NCBI GenBank assembly: GCA_013177795.1
Contig: JABLXY010000003.1
Span: forward strand, 1-64,000
DNA: 64,000 nt
From: Syntrophaceae bacterium
Lineage (GTDB): Bacteria; Desulfobacterota; Syntrophia; Syntrophales; UBA2192
Direction: 5' to 3'
This document shows, one piece after another, positions 34,342 through 41,818 of the stretch. Numbering within the stretch: position 1 is the first letter of the stretch; the number at the start of each line of letters is the position of its first letter. A program made the translations under genes and the position numbers. The notes beneath the pieces were generated by a model. That model searched no databases and was not told where the DNA came from. It worked only from the letters and a program-made list of their open reading frames with translations.

Positions 34342-34400
34342 CCGCAAACGGCCAATCCCCCTGCTCACCCCGGCGACGGGGAACCACAAAGGAGTGCACG

Positions 34401-35291
34401 ATGATCCGTACGAACCGTTTACTTTTCTTTGCAGTACTGCCGGTGCTTGCCGTCCTTTTTATGGGGGCCGCGACGGCTCAGGCCCAGTCTTCCCAGCAGG
34501 CTCTCAACCAATACATCGCCGACCTCCAGAAGAACCCCAGCGACTACGCCCTCAGGGAGAAGATCATCAGGCACGTGCAGACGATGAAGCCGGCGCCGGC
34601 GATACCGGAGGAGGCGCGGCGACACTATGTGATGGCCAAGGCGCTTTCCGATGAGGCGAAGAAGGTTGAGGACTTTAATGAAGCTATTGCGGAGTTCAGG
34701 GGCGCTCTGCTCGTTGCTCCCTGGTGGGCCGAGGCCAACCGCGACTTTGGCCTGACATTGGAGGCAGCACAGCGATATGACGAAGCCATCGCCTACATAA
34801 AGCTGTACATGGCTACCAATCCCGGCAGCGATCGCACTCGAGCGGCGCAGGACGAGATTTACAAAATTGAAGCAAAGAAGAGGTTGGCTGGCAAAGCGGC
34901 GAAAGAATCGAGCCCGGCGGCAGCCTCTGCGCCAAAGCAGAGCACGTTTGACGATCTGCTCAGGAAGATCGACGGCAGAAGGTACACGAGTCCTGTTGAC
35001 AACGGAAATTACTTCATGGTGATAGATGTGACCGGCAAGGTTTTCAGGCTTGGAATCCTGTATCCCCAGAACTACGATGTTCCAAGCCGTCGCGGACAAT
35101 ATGTTGAAGATGTCCGCGACGAGATCCGGGGGCGCGAGACGACCGTGCCGATATACGAACGGCCGGCCCATTTTCGAGTCTGGGCGGTGTCAAGAACCTA
35201 TGTGATCAGCGACGATGGCGACAGGATAACGTACCGCGTTCGGTACAACGACGGCGACGTGCGCCAATATATATTCCTGTGGCAGCGATAA
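34401..35291 (+). CDS. Exported TPR-like protein, tandem paralog A
   Basis: 296-aa protein with signal peptide (about 1-26, A-Q-A), then a conserved block with N-Q-Y-I-A-D-L-Q-K-N-P and M-K-P-A-P-A-I-P-E-E-A. A TPR-like helical region follows (about 70-155), then a Lys/Ala linker and a C-terminal beta-rich domain (about 190-296) ending in a Q-Y-I-F-L-W-Q tail. The next gene repeats the N-terminal two thirds nearly word for word but has a different C-terminal domain. Probably envelope-associated; function unknown. Confidence 0.78.
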   Translation: MIRTNRLLFFAVLPVLAVLFMGAATAQAQSSQQALNQYIADLQKNPSDYALREKIIRHVQTMKPAPAIPEEARRHYVMAKALSDEAKKVEDFNEAIAEFRGALLVAPWWAEANRDFGLTLEAAQRYDEAIAYIKLYMATNPGSDRTRAAQDEIYKIEAKKRLAGKAAKESSPAAASAPKQSTFDDLLRKIDGRRYTSPVDNGNYFMVIDVTGKVFRLGILYPQNYDVPSRRGQYVEDVRDEIRGRETTVPIYERPAHFRVWAVSRTYVISDDGDRITYRVRYNDGDVRQYIFLWQR

Positions 35292-35302
35292 GGGGTGATC
35301 TC

Positions 35303-36172
35303 ATGATTTCTCTCAAGACCTGTATGTGTTCCTTGATGATCGGCTTAATGGTTATTGCGACTTTTTCGGCGCATGCTCAATCCTCCAATCCTCAGCAGAT
35401 CCTGAATCAGTACATCGCCGACCTCCAGAAGAACCCCAACGACTACGCCCTGCGGGAGAGGATCATCCGGCACGTGCAGACGATGAAGCCGGCACCGGCG
35501 ATACCGGAGGAGGCCAAGCGACACCTGGCGCGCGGCAGGGCAGCGCTCAGGGGCGCAAAAGAGGCAAGGGATTTCCAGGATGCAGCCGAGGAGTTCAAAA
35601 AGGCCCTGCTCCATGCGCCGTGGCTTGCCGAGGGATATTACAACCTGGGCGTCATCCAGGACAAGGCGGGATACTACGACGATGCGATGAAAAACCTTAG
35701 ATTCTATCTCATCGCCGCTCCCAATGCCCCGGATGCCGAAAAGGTGAAAGAACTGGTCTACGAGATAGAATATCGGAAGGAAAAAGTCGCAAAGGACAAG
35801 GAAGCAGCAGCAAGGAAGGCGGCCGAAGACCGACGGGCACAGCAGGAGGCCGCCGCCAGGAAGCAGGCGGAGTTCCTCAGCAGAATCAACGGCGCTCGAT
35901 ATGCCAATTACTTCTGGGCGAATCGTGGGGACACGGGCGCTCGCGCACAATTCGTCACCACGCTGGATGTCAGAGGCGATACCGTCGCCCATGGACAAGG
36001 CCTTGCAAATGGTCAGGACTGGTTCTTAACCGGTATTACATTCAAAATCGACGGGCGAACGCTTCGCTGCTTTATTGACGGCAGAGCCCTTCCGGAAAAT
36101 GATGGTGTTATCTCGGATGACGGGAGCACCATAACCGTCGGGCAAGGCGTCGTGTTCAAGCGTGTGAGGTAA
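35303..36172 (+). CDS. Exported TPR-like protein, tandem paralog B
   Basis: 289-aa paralog of the preceding gene, starting 11 bases after its stop. Signal peptide (about 1-24), the same N-Q-Y-I-A-D-L-Q-K-N-P and M-K-P-A-P-A-I-P-E-E-A block, two TPR-like helix pairs with G-Y-Y-N-L-G-V-I-Q-D-K-A-G-Y-Y-D-D-A, an Ala/Lys/Arg/Gln coiled coil (about 150-195), and an unrelated-looking C-terminal beta domain (about 200-289). Tandem duplication with divergence of the C-terminal module is the simplest explanation. Confidence 0.78.
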   Translation: MISLKTCMCSLMIGLMVIATFSAHAQSSNPQQILNQYIADLQKNPNDYALRERIIRHVQTMKPAPAIPEEAKRHLARGRAALRGAKEARDFQDAAEEFKKALLHAPWLAEGYYNLGVIQDKAGYYDDAMKNLRFYLIAAPNAPDAEKVKELVYEIEYRKEKVAKDKEAAARKAAEDRRAQQEAAARKQAEFLSRINGARYANYFWANRGDTGARAQFVTTLDVRGDTVAHGQGLANGQDWFLTGITFKIDGRTLRCFIDGRALPENDGVISDDGSTITVGQGVVFKRVR

Positions 36173-36236
36173 TGCACCGCAACACGCCGGCATTTCGCCT
36201 TGTACTGCCGGGGTTGACGGAATGGCAGTTCTGGCC

Positions 36237-36377
36237 ATGAAAAGACGCCTTGCGTCAGTCGTGGCCTTTTTTTACCTTGTATCGCCCGCTTTCGGGGCTG
36301 GCCTGTGCGGGCACAGCACTTCCGAGAGCGGCGTCCGAAGCGTCAAGACTCTCGCGCGACGTGAAATCCCCATTTGA
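36237..36377 (+). CDS. Possible small secreted peptide, 46 aa
   Basis: An open frame encoding a signal-peptide-like N-terminus (M-K-R-R-L-A-S-V-V-A-F-F-Y-L-V-S-P-A-F-G) and a short polar tail with one cysteine. No good ribosome binding site precedes it. It may be a gene remnant. The rest of the gap to 36602 shows no other gene. Confidence 0.25.
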   Translation: MKRRLASVVAFFYLVSPAFGAGLCGHSTSESGVRSVKTLARREIPI

Positions 36378-36542
36378 CATGCAGAATGGCCATGTCTTGG
36401 ACTTCGGCCAGCGAGATCGAATTCCTCTCGGGCATGGAATGCGGGCCGGAACGGAATTGCGTCAGGCAACAAGACCCGCAGCCTCACGTCCGTGACCTGC
36501 CCTGCTGTGCCTGCGGGAAGCAGAAGGCCCCCACCGATGCGC

Positions 36543-36575
36543 GGAAGGGGCCCTCATTAAGGAGAACATCTTGTA
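36543..36575 (-). terminator. Possible terminator of the small-protein cluster
   Basis: On the minus strand GGGCCCC and GGGGGCC arms around a GCGCATCGG-type centre form a GC-rich hairpin about 35-50 bases after the last small frame. The following T-run is poor (TTCTGCTT), so this is tentative. Confidence 0.3.
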
Positions 36576-36602
36576 TATGTGAATGCGGCCCTGGCCGCCT
36601 GT

Positions 36603-36686
36603 TTACTTTCCGACAAAAGCGGGAAAGCACATGGGGTCCGCCCAGAACTTCTTGTCCTTCTTGATTCCCTTCGTCGTCTTTTTCAT
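36603..36686 (-). CDS. W-x-D-P small protein D, 27 aa
   Basis: 27-codon frame preceded by AAAGGAGG at optimal distance. The N-terminal half is lysine-rich (K-K-T-T-K-G-I-K-K-D-K-K), followed by F-W-A-D-P-M-C-F-P and a short A-F-V-G-K tail. It shares the motif W-x-D-P-[MI]-x-[FT]-P with three other frames upstream on the same strand. The stop codon of protein C overlaps this gene's ribosome binding site, which points to one mRNA and translational coupling. No known family is recognised; too short for normal gene finders. Confidence 0.7.
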   Translation of the reverse strand: MKKTTKGIKKDKKFWADPMCFPAFVGK

Positions 36687-36699
36687 CTTGCAGCCTCCT

Positions 36700-36846
36700 T
36701 TACGGCTCGTGTTTGAGTCTATCGGCCGGTCCCTCGAATTCCGGAAAGCACATGGGGTCATACCAGATGCCGCCACGCCTGTAGACCTTCCCCCTTTCGG
36801 GTTTCTGCATCTTCCTCATGTCGGCCCCTCGCATCGACCTCGCCAT
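36700..36846 (-). CDS. W-x-D-P small protein C, 39-48 aa
   Basis: Small frame with core G-I-W-Y-D-P-M-C-F-P-E-F and a polar tail ending in K-H-E-P. Two starts fit: ATG 36846 (48 aa), whose ribosome binding site AGGGAAAAGG overlaps the stop of protein B just as D overlaps C, or ATG 36819 (39 aa) after GAGGGG. A basic N-terminal region (R-K-M-Q-K-P-E-R-G-K-V-Y-R-R) precedes the motif. Contains one cysteine at the same motif position as protein D. Confidence 0.65.
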   Translation of the reverse strand: MARSMRGADMRKMQKPERGKVYRRGGIWYDPMCFPEFEGPADRLKHEP

Positions 36847-36855
36847 GCCTTTTCC

Positions 36856-36948
36856 CTAACGGCCCCGCTTCGGCGCATAAACGGGGAAGCTCATCGGGTC
36901 TGTCCAGTACTTCTTGTCCAGCTTTGCGTTCTTGCCCTTTTCCTTCAT
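36856..36948 (-). CDS. W-x-D-P small protein B, 30 aa
   Basis: 30-aa frame with ribosome binding site GAGGAGG. Lysine-rich start (K-E-K-G-K-N-A-K-L-D-K-K), then Y-W-T-D-P-M-S-F-P, and a basic tail A-P-K-R-G-R. The D-K-K-[FY]-W-[AT]-D-P-M block is shared with protein D, showing common origin. The position occupied by cysteine in C and D is serine here. Confidence 0.68.
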   Translation of the reverse strand: MKEKGKNAKLDKKYWTDPMSFPVYAPKRGR

Positions 36949-36985
36949 GACCAAACCTCCTCGAGTGTTTATGCAAGCCCCGGGG

Positions 36986-37117
36986 TCAGCGTACGATGCC
37001 ATTGCGGGGAGTCAGGATGGGGTCCTCCCACACCCTGTCCACCCTCTCGCCCATCAGGTTGATCCGGGGGTCTCTGGTAACCCTGTCATGTGCCGTCGTC
37101 TGAATCCGCGTCATCAT
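36986..37117 (-). CDS. W-x-D-P small protein A, 43 aa
   Basis: First frame of the cluster: 43 aa, two adjacent ATG codons at 37117 and 37114 after AAAGGGAAC. The motif is diverged, V-W-E-D-P-I-L-T-P-R-N-G, and a second D-P sits earlier (T-R-D-P-R-I-N-L-M-G). It is separated from protein B by 37 bases that include B's strong ribosome binding site. A possible -10 (TATATT, near 37142) lies on the minus strand upstream. The open frame continues upstream without a good start. Confidence 0.6.
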   Translation of the reverse strand: MMTRIQTTAHDRVTRDPRINLMGERVDRVWEDPILTPRNGIVR

Positions 37118-37449
37118 GTCTTGTTCCCTTTCGTCACCCCCAATATACGGTTTTTTCGTTTCCGGAAAATCGGCGGCGGTCTGAATCTTGGGTAGGAAAG
37201 CCTGACTTTCGAAGGGCAGAGGGCGTCTGAGAGGACCATAGGAGGTATGCCTATGGCGCCATACTGCTCTTGATCCGGTTGTATGCGGGCGAAGGAACGC
37301 ATTGATCGCTTTGTTCACCGCCGTTGAACGTTTCTTTCAAGAAAACCCCCTGTCGCCGGCCTCCCGGGCAGTGACGAGCACGCCGGGTCATGATCGATAT
37401 TGTAATCGATTCAATGAGTTGCAGATTATCTGCCGTCTTCCTTTCACGT
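37118..37449. other. Divergent intergenic region
   Basis: No convincing gene. On the minus strand it should hold the promoter of the small-protein cluster (TATATT near 37142). On the plus strand a palindrome-rich segment ATCGATATTGTAATCGAT lies at 37390-37407, before a sigma-54-like site. Confidence 0.35.
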
Positions 37450-37465
37450 TGGCACGCTCTTTCCA
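37450..37465 (+). promoter_or_regulatory. Near-consensus sigma-54 promoter
   Basis: TGGCACG-N4-TTCCA at correct spacing; the -12 dinucleotide is CC in place of GC, so activity is uncertain. It points to the small membrane protein gene 45 bases downstream. Confidence 0.35.
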
Positions 37466-37509
37466 ATATGGGTGGGCAAGAACACAAAAACACCGAGGAG
37501 GACCTGACC

Positions 37510-37782
37510 ATGAAAAAGACGCTTTCCACCCTGATTCTTTCCGCCGTCGTCGTTCTGATCACCGCCGGATTTGCCTTCGCCGAGTACGCGGCAGCCGGGG
37601 CGGGCAACTTCCCCTACTTCCACCTGGGGGCCCTGATCGTGGGCGGCATGACGATCGTATCGCTCAAGCAGAAGTACGAGAAGCTCTACCTCAGCGAGGC
37701 GGTGGGCAGCTTTGCGATGTACGCGGCGCTGGTGGCGCTCTTCACGAGCCCGGTGGCCGAGGCGATCAAGAATCTGCTGTAA
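37510..37782 (+). CDS. Small membrane protein, hypothetical
   Basis: 90-aa protein with a signal-peptide-like first helix (about 4-24, F-A-F-A-E), then two further hydrophobic segments (about 35-52 and 65-82). Y-F-H-L-G-A-L-I-V-G-G-M and K-Q-K-Y-E-K-L-Y-L-S-E-A are its most distinctive stretches. I do not recognise the family; the layout is loosely like a small ATPase-associated or pump-associated subunit. GAGGAGGACCTGACC precedes the ATG. Followed after 98 bases by an AtpZ/AtpI-like gene. Confidence 0.7.
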   Translation: MKKTLSTLILSAVVVLITAGFAFAEYAAAGAGNFPYFHLGALIVGGMTIVSLKQKYEKLYLSEAVGSFAMYAALVALFTSPVAEAIKNLL

Positions 37783-37880
37783 GAGACAGGCACTAGGCAT
37801 CAGGCGTCAGTCTTCAGGAAGCAGCAGGCGCAAGGCAAAAGAGGGACCGAGTCCCGAGCGCGAGACAGGAGGCAGGGGCC

Positions 37881-38132
37881 ATGGCAGCGCAGGCGAAGGC
37901 AAGAGTTCGGCAGATCGACTTCTCGCACATCCTGGTGATCGGTTCTTGGGGGTTTGCGATCGTGATTGCCTCGATGCTGGCGCTGTACATGGGGTACCTG
38001 CTGGACGAGATGCTGCGGACGCCGCCGACGTTCATGCTGGGGCTGTTCTTCCTGGCGCTTCTGCTGTGCATCGGTCGGCTCTACAAGGATGCCTGGGACC
38101 GTGTGGGCAGGGAGAAGAAGGCTCGGGGCTAG
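37881..38132 (+). CDS. AtpZ/AtpI-like membrane protein
   Basis: 83-aa protein with two membrane helices (about 17-37 and 50-68). The pattern G-F-A-I-V-I-A-S-M-L-A-L-Y-M-G-Y-L-L-D, a short loop with P-P-T-F, and a second helix ending L-C-I-G-R-L-Y-K-D resemble the AtpZ/AtpI family of putative F0F1-ATPase-associated Mg/Ca transporters. No ATP synthase genes lie nearby, so it may serve another ion-coupled complex together with the upstream membrane protein. Confidence 0.65.
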   Translation: MAAQAKARVRQIDFSHILVIGSWGFAIVIASMLALYMGYLLDEMLRTPPTFMLGLFFLALLLCIGRLYKDAWDRVGREKKARG

Positions 38133-38210
38133 AGGCCCGGGGAGCCGAGGGAAACGAAACCCGCGACAGACGAAACAGACGAGACAGACCGCAGAAGGTC
38201 CTCCAATGGA

Positions 38211-38247
38211 AACCCCCTCTCCGCAAGGCGACGGAGCGGGGGTTTTT
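38211..38247 (+). terminator. Rho-independent terminator
   Basis: AACCCCC-TCTCCG pairs with CGGAG-C-GGGGGTT around a CAAGGCGA loop, followed by TTT. Confidence 0.85.
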
Positions 38248-38453
38248 CATGACTGATATGCCATGCCCCGGTCGGGCGCCCGGTTTTCAAGGCAAGTTCT
38301 ATCGCTCCATGTCGGCCTTTAAGTCCATGACCAGACGCCAAAATGCCGCTGTTGACGGGCAGGGCCGTCCTGGCCTAGGATCATGTTGCGCTCGGGCGGA
38401 TGCGTGCCGGGGTGCTGCGTTTGCGGAGCTGCAATCAACGACGATGGGACGCC

Positions 38454-39269
38454 ATGAACCCTGAGCCGCCCGTGCTGAAGAACCGATTCCCGTTTCGCCT
38501 GGGGACGACGTCCTTCATCCTGCCCGACGACTACCTGCCCAACGTGCTCCATCTCGCCCCCGTGGTCGACGACATCGAGATGCTTTTCACGGACCCTTCC
38601 GACGAGGCCCTGCCGGGTCCTGCCGTGATGCGGGAGATCCGGCGCATCGCCGACCGCGACGCCCTTTCGCTCACGGTTCACTTGCCCTACGACCTGGACC
38701 TCGGGGCGGGTGACGATGCCGTCCGGAGCGACAACGTGTCGAGCATGGCTCGTGTCATCGAGAAGAGCCTCGTCCTGGAGCCATTCGCCTGGATCCTCCA
38801 TCCATTCTGCGAGTGGCAGCACTTCGGCCCCGGCGGCCCTTCCGGCGATTGGATGGAGCGCCTGTCCGACTCGCTCGACCGCCTGTTGGACACGGGCATT
38901 TCGCCGGAGCGACTCTGCCTGGAGAATCTGCGTCCCGCCTTCGACCCGCTGGGGGGGCTCATCGAGGAAAAGGGGCTTTCTGTCTGCCTCGACGTGGGAC
39001 ACCTGGCGATTTATGGCCATAGTCTGGACGAATTCCTGGATCGGTACGGAAAGAGGGTCCGGGTCGTCCACCTCCACGGGGTCCGGGACGGCAGGGATCA
39101 CAGAAGCCTGGGCGGCGATGACCGGCAGGTCCTTGAGCGGCTGCTGGGCTTCCTGAACGGCTGCGGGCTTCCCAGGGTCGTGACGCTGGAGGTCTTCGGC
39201 CAGGCGGACCTGGACGAATCCCTTCGGGTCCTGTCGGAATACGTCCCGGACGGGCAAAGACTTCCCTAG
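38454..39269 (+). CDS. cbiR: Cobamide remodeling phosphodiesterase CbiR-like
   Basis: 271-aa TIM-barrel protein of the sugar-phosphate isomerase/epimerase superfamily. The start F-R-L-G-T-T-S-F-I-L-P-D-D-Y and L-A-P-V-V-D-D-I-E match CbiR, which cleaves the lower-ligand loop of imported cobamides for remodeling. Likely metal ligands lie in L-T-V-H-L-P-Y-D, I-L-H-P-F, C-L-D-V-G-H, V-V-H-L-H-G and the late T-L-E-V-F. Its stop overlaps the convergent TrpD-like gene by 4 bases. Placement within a cobamide locus supports the call. Confidence 0.82.
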   Translation: MNPEPPVLKNRFPFRLGTTSFILPDDYLPNVLHLAPVVDDIEMLFTDPSDEALPGPAVMREIRRIADRDALSLTVHLPYDLDLGAGDDAVRSDNVSSMARVIEKSLVLEPFAWILHPFCEWQHFGPGGPSGDWMERLSDSLDRLLDTGISPERLCLENLRPAFDPLGGLIEEKGLSVCLDVGHLAIYGHSLDEFLDRYGKRVRVVHLHGVRDGRDHRSLGGDDRQVLERLLGFLNGCGLPRVVTLEVFGQADLDESLRVLSEYVPDGQRLP

Positions 39270-40381
39270 AGGGTCAGGCCCGCCGCCGAGGCGATGGACG
39301 AAAGGGTCCGAAGGCCGCTCTCCGCATCGCGGTTTTGCCGCCGCACCCAATCCCGGAGCTTCTGCAGGGGGGCACCGCTTGCGATTTGACGCAGCGCCGC
39401 CGCCGTTCCCTGCCGTAGCGATTCCGCACGGCCTGCAATCCAGAGGACCGCGCCGGCATTGAGGGCCACGATGTCCGTTCTCGAAGGGTTTCCCCTTCCG
39501 GCCAGCAGCCTGACGGCCTCCACAGCCTCCTCCTGCACCGTGTCGCGCGGCCGCAGATCGTCGCGGCGGCCGCAGCGCAGTCCCGCATCTTCCGGGGTCA
39601 TCTCGTACAGGCTTCTGCCGCCATTGCCGTCGAGGACGCCGATGACGGAAGGACCGAGGGTGGAGAGCTCATCCATTCCCTGTTGGCGCCGCTCGTCCCA
39701 GCCGTGGCAGAGGATGGCCTTGCGGTAGCCGATCCTCTCCATGACATCGAGCGTGGGCCCGATCTGCCCGGCTTCCCCGACCCCCCGGACGGCGATGCGG
39801 GGCAGGGCCGGGTTGGCCAGCGAGGCAGCGATGTTGAGGGTCGTGCCGAAACGCACCTGCGACAGGATCCGCCCGAGACCCGAAGGGTGGACCTGTGCGC
39901 TCATCCCGTTGAAGAGCCCCAGGCCGCAGGCCTCGATGGAGCGGTGAACCGTGTCGACGTCGCACTCGACGTCCACCCCCAGCGCCTCGCAGAGATCCAC
40001 GGTCCCGCAGCGGGACGTGATGGCCCGTGCGCCGTGCCGTGCAAGCCGCACCCCGAGGCTGGCGGCCACGATGGAGGCCAGGGTGCTCACGTTGAAGGTC
40101 TTGAGCGTGTCCATCCCCGTGCCGCAGTTCTCCACGATGTCGCCTCCTGCGCGGATGCGGTTGGTGTCGAGGTAGTAGATCGCCTCGAAACAGCCCGCTA
40201 TCTCGTCGGCCGTCTCTCCCTTCATCCGGAGGGCGGCGAGAAAGGCCCCCTTCTGCAGGTCGGGCTGGTCCCCGAACAGGATTTCGGCGAAGACCGTTCT
40301 CGCCTCGTCCCGGGAAAGATGCCGCCGGGCCATCACGGCCGTAATGATCGCCCCGAAGGATTTCAAATCGTGCTCATGCAT
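39266..40381 (-). CDS. TrpD paralog in the cobalamin regulon
   Basis: 371-aa anthranilate phosphoribosyltransferase-family protein, not the tryptophan enzyme (true trpD is at 62012). PRPP-loop residues C86-G-T-G-M-D91 differ from the usual C-G-T-G-G-D, N97-V-S-T100 is kept, and the K-H-G-N-R loop reads R115-H-G-A-R119, losing the Asn that touches anthranilate in TrpD. The Mg-binding D237-E238 pair is present. It is the second gene after a cobalamin riboswitch, behind a zinc dehydrogenase, so it may ribosylate a cobamide lower-ligand base; this is inference. Confidence 0.82.
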   Translation of the reverse strand: MHEHDLKSFGAIITAVMARRHLSRDEARTVFAEILFGDQPDLQKGAFLAALRMKGETADEIAGCFEAIYYLDTNRIRAGGDIVENCGTGMDTLKTFNVSTLASIVAASLGVRLARHGARAITSRCGTVDLCEALGVDVECDVDTVHRSIEACGLGLFNGMSAQVHPSGLGRILSQVRFGTTLNIAASLANPALPRIAVRGVGEAGQIGPTLDVMERIGYRKAILCHGWDERRQQGMDELSTLGPSVIGVLDGNGGRSLYEMTPEDAGLRCGRRDDLRPRDTVQEEAVEAVRLLAGRGNPSRTDIVALNAGAVLWIAGRAESLRQGTAAALRQIASGAPLQKLRDWVRRQNRDAESGLRTLSSIASAAGLTL

Positions 40382-40406
40382 TGCAGACCTCCTGAGGACG
40401 GAAACA

Positions 40407-41420
40407 TCAGAATTCGGTGATCAACAGTTTCTTCGCCACGCCGGCCTCGAGACGTTCCATGCCCGCCGCAATGCCGTCGAGGGCGATCCCTTCAGGCTTA
40501 AGGCATTCCAGGTCGATTTTGCCCGATGCGATGAGCCCCAGGGCCCGGGTGAAATCGTCGAGCCGGCAGCCGTAGGAGCCCGCCAGGGTCAACTCCCCGT
40601 AGTGGATGCGGTTTGACTCGATGACAGCGCGCGCATCCGTCTCCATCCCTGAAAAGAACGACACGCCGCCGCCCGGGTTCATGGCTTCCCAGAGGGGCCA
40701 GGCCAGCCCATCGGGGCAGGCGGGGACGACGAGGTCGAGGCGGATGGATAGCTGCTGCAGCACGGAAAGGATCGTGTCCGCCGCGGCGTGCAGGGCGGTG
40801 ACGCCCGGCGGCAATCCCTGCTCGAGCCTCCGCCGGTTCCGGTCGGCGACGAGGACGCGGTCCCATCCCTGAGCCAGCAGAAGGGCCGCAAAGAGGCTTC
40901 CGACAGCGCCCGCCCCGATGACGAGAGCCGTTCCCCTCTGCAGGTCGGCAAAACGCCCCAGCGCGCTGATGCAGCAGGCGAGCGGCTCGGCCAGCGCCGC
41001 CTTCCGAGCCGTGAGGCCGCCGGGACGTCGAACCAGGGAAGGCAGGGCCTCCTCCGGGAAGGGGACGCAGCTGCGGAAGAACCCGTCTTCGTTGAAGCCG
41101 AAAATCCGAAGCTCCGGGCAACGGGTCTGCCTGCCCGAACGGCAGGCCGGGCAGCGCCCGCAGAATCGCCCCGGGTAGAGGGCGACCGGCGTCCCCGCCC
41201 TCCAGTCCGGGTGGTCGCTGGCGAGAATCGTGCCTGCGGCCTCGTGGCCGAGAATGCGCGGCAGCACCAGGTCCTTCTGCCCCCGGCGGACCATCTTGAT
41301 GTCGCTGCGGCAGACCGCAGCCGCCTCGATGCGCACGAGCACGCCGCCCCGGGGCAGTTCGGGCGCAGGAAGGTCGGCGACATCCAGCCGTCCGATCTCT
41401 TGCAGCAGGGCCGCTTTCAT
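40407..41420 (-). CDS. Zinc-dependent alcohol dehydrogenase family (MDR)
   Basis: 337-aa medium-chain dehydrogenase. Catalytic zinc ligands lie in A-V-C-R-S-D and G-H-E-A-A-G; four structural-zinc cysteines are in C-G-R-C-P-A-C-R-S-G-R-Q-T-R-C. The Rossmann dinucleotide motif G-A-G-A-V-G-S is near residue 172. First gene after a cobalamin riboswitch with terminator, and 25 bases before the TrpD paralog. Substrate unknown; control by B12 suggests a step in cobamide or lower-ligand metabolism, or a B12-sparing reaction. Confidence 0.88.
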   Translation of the reverse strand: MKAALLQEIGRLDVADLPAPELPRGGVLVRIEAAAVCRSDIKMVRRGQKDLVLPRILGHEAAGTILASDHPDWRAGTPVALYPGRFCGRCPACRSGRQTRCPELRIFGFNEDGFFRSCVPFPEEALPSLVRRPGGLTARKAALAEPLACCISALGRFADLQRGTALVIGAGAVGSLFAALLLAQGWDRVLVADRNRRRLEQGLPPGVTALHAAADTILSVLQQLSIRLDLVVPACPDGLAWPLWEAMNPGGGVSFFSGMETDARAVIESNRIHYGELTLAGSYGCRLDDFTRALGLIASGKIDLECLKPEGIALDGIAAGMERLEAGVAKKLLITEF

Positions 41421-41430
41421 GAGGTCCTCC

Positions 41431-41478
41431 AAAATAAAAGCCGCCCGAAACACGTCGCAACGTGCTCCGGGCGGCTTC
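41431..41478 (-). terminator. Riboswitch-linked terminator
   Basis: On the minus strand AAGCCGCCCG and CGGGCGGCTT form a long hairpin followed by TTATTTT, between the riboswitch and the dehydrogenase start. It gives the riboswitch a transcriptional output. Confidence 0.85.
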
Positions 41479-41500
41479 TGGCTTCGCCGTCCCGTGTGCG

Positions 41501-41705
41501 CTCAGGCAGGTCTTCTGACTCTCCCGGCTGCCACTCGCCTTCCCGGCCCGTCAGGGCCAGTGGCTTTTCACCCGGTTACCCGGGGCTTCGTGACAGCGCC
41601 GCGGCATCAGCCGTTCACTGATGCGGGGACCACAGCACCGGCCACAATGTGGTGGATTCTGACCACCTTCCCTATTCTCCCCTCACGGGGGCACCTGAAC
41701 GCTTC
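41501..41705 (-). promoter_or_regulatory. Cobalamin riboswitch 1
   Basis: On the minus strand the order is CAGGTGCC, GAGAATAGGGAA, AATCC, then AAAGCCACTG, GGGAAGG and GAAGACCTGCC, the standard adenosylcobalamin-riboswitch core. It controls the dehydrogenase and TrpD-like genes via the terminator at 41431-41478. Confidence 0.93.
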
Positions 41706-41818
41706 AGGTCTGATTATCACTGGCGGGGCAGCCTGTCAAGGAACCGCGATCGACTCCACTTCATGCAGCACGGCGCGGTTCGCTGCAGTCACACGATCCG
41801 CCGAACCGGTGCCTTGCC

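Noticed and set aside
36603-37117. W-x-D-P peptides as classical RiPP precursors
   Set aside because: No radical-SAM, YcaO, lanthipeptide or peptidase gene lies next to them; the idea stays open only as a weak option.
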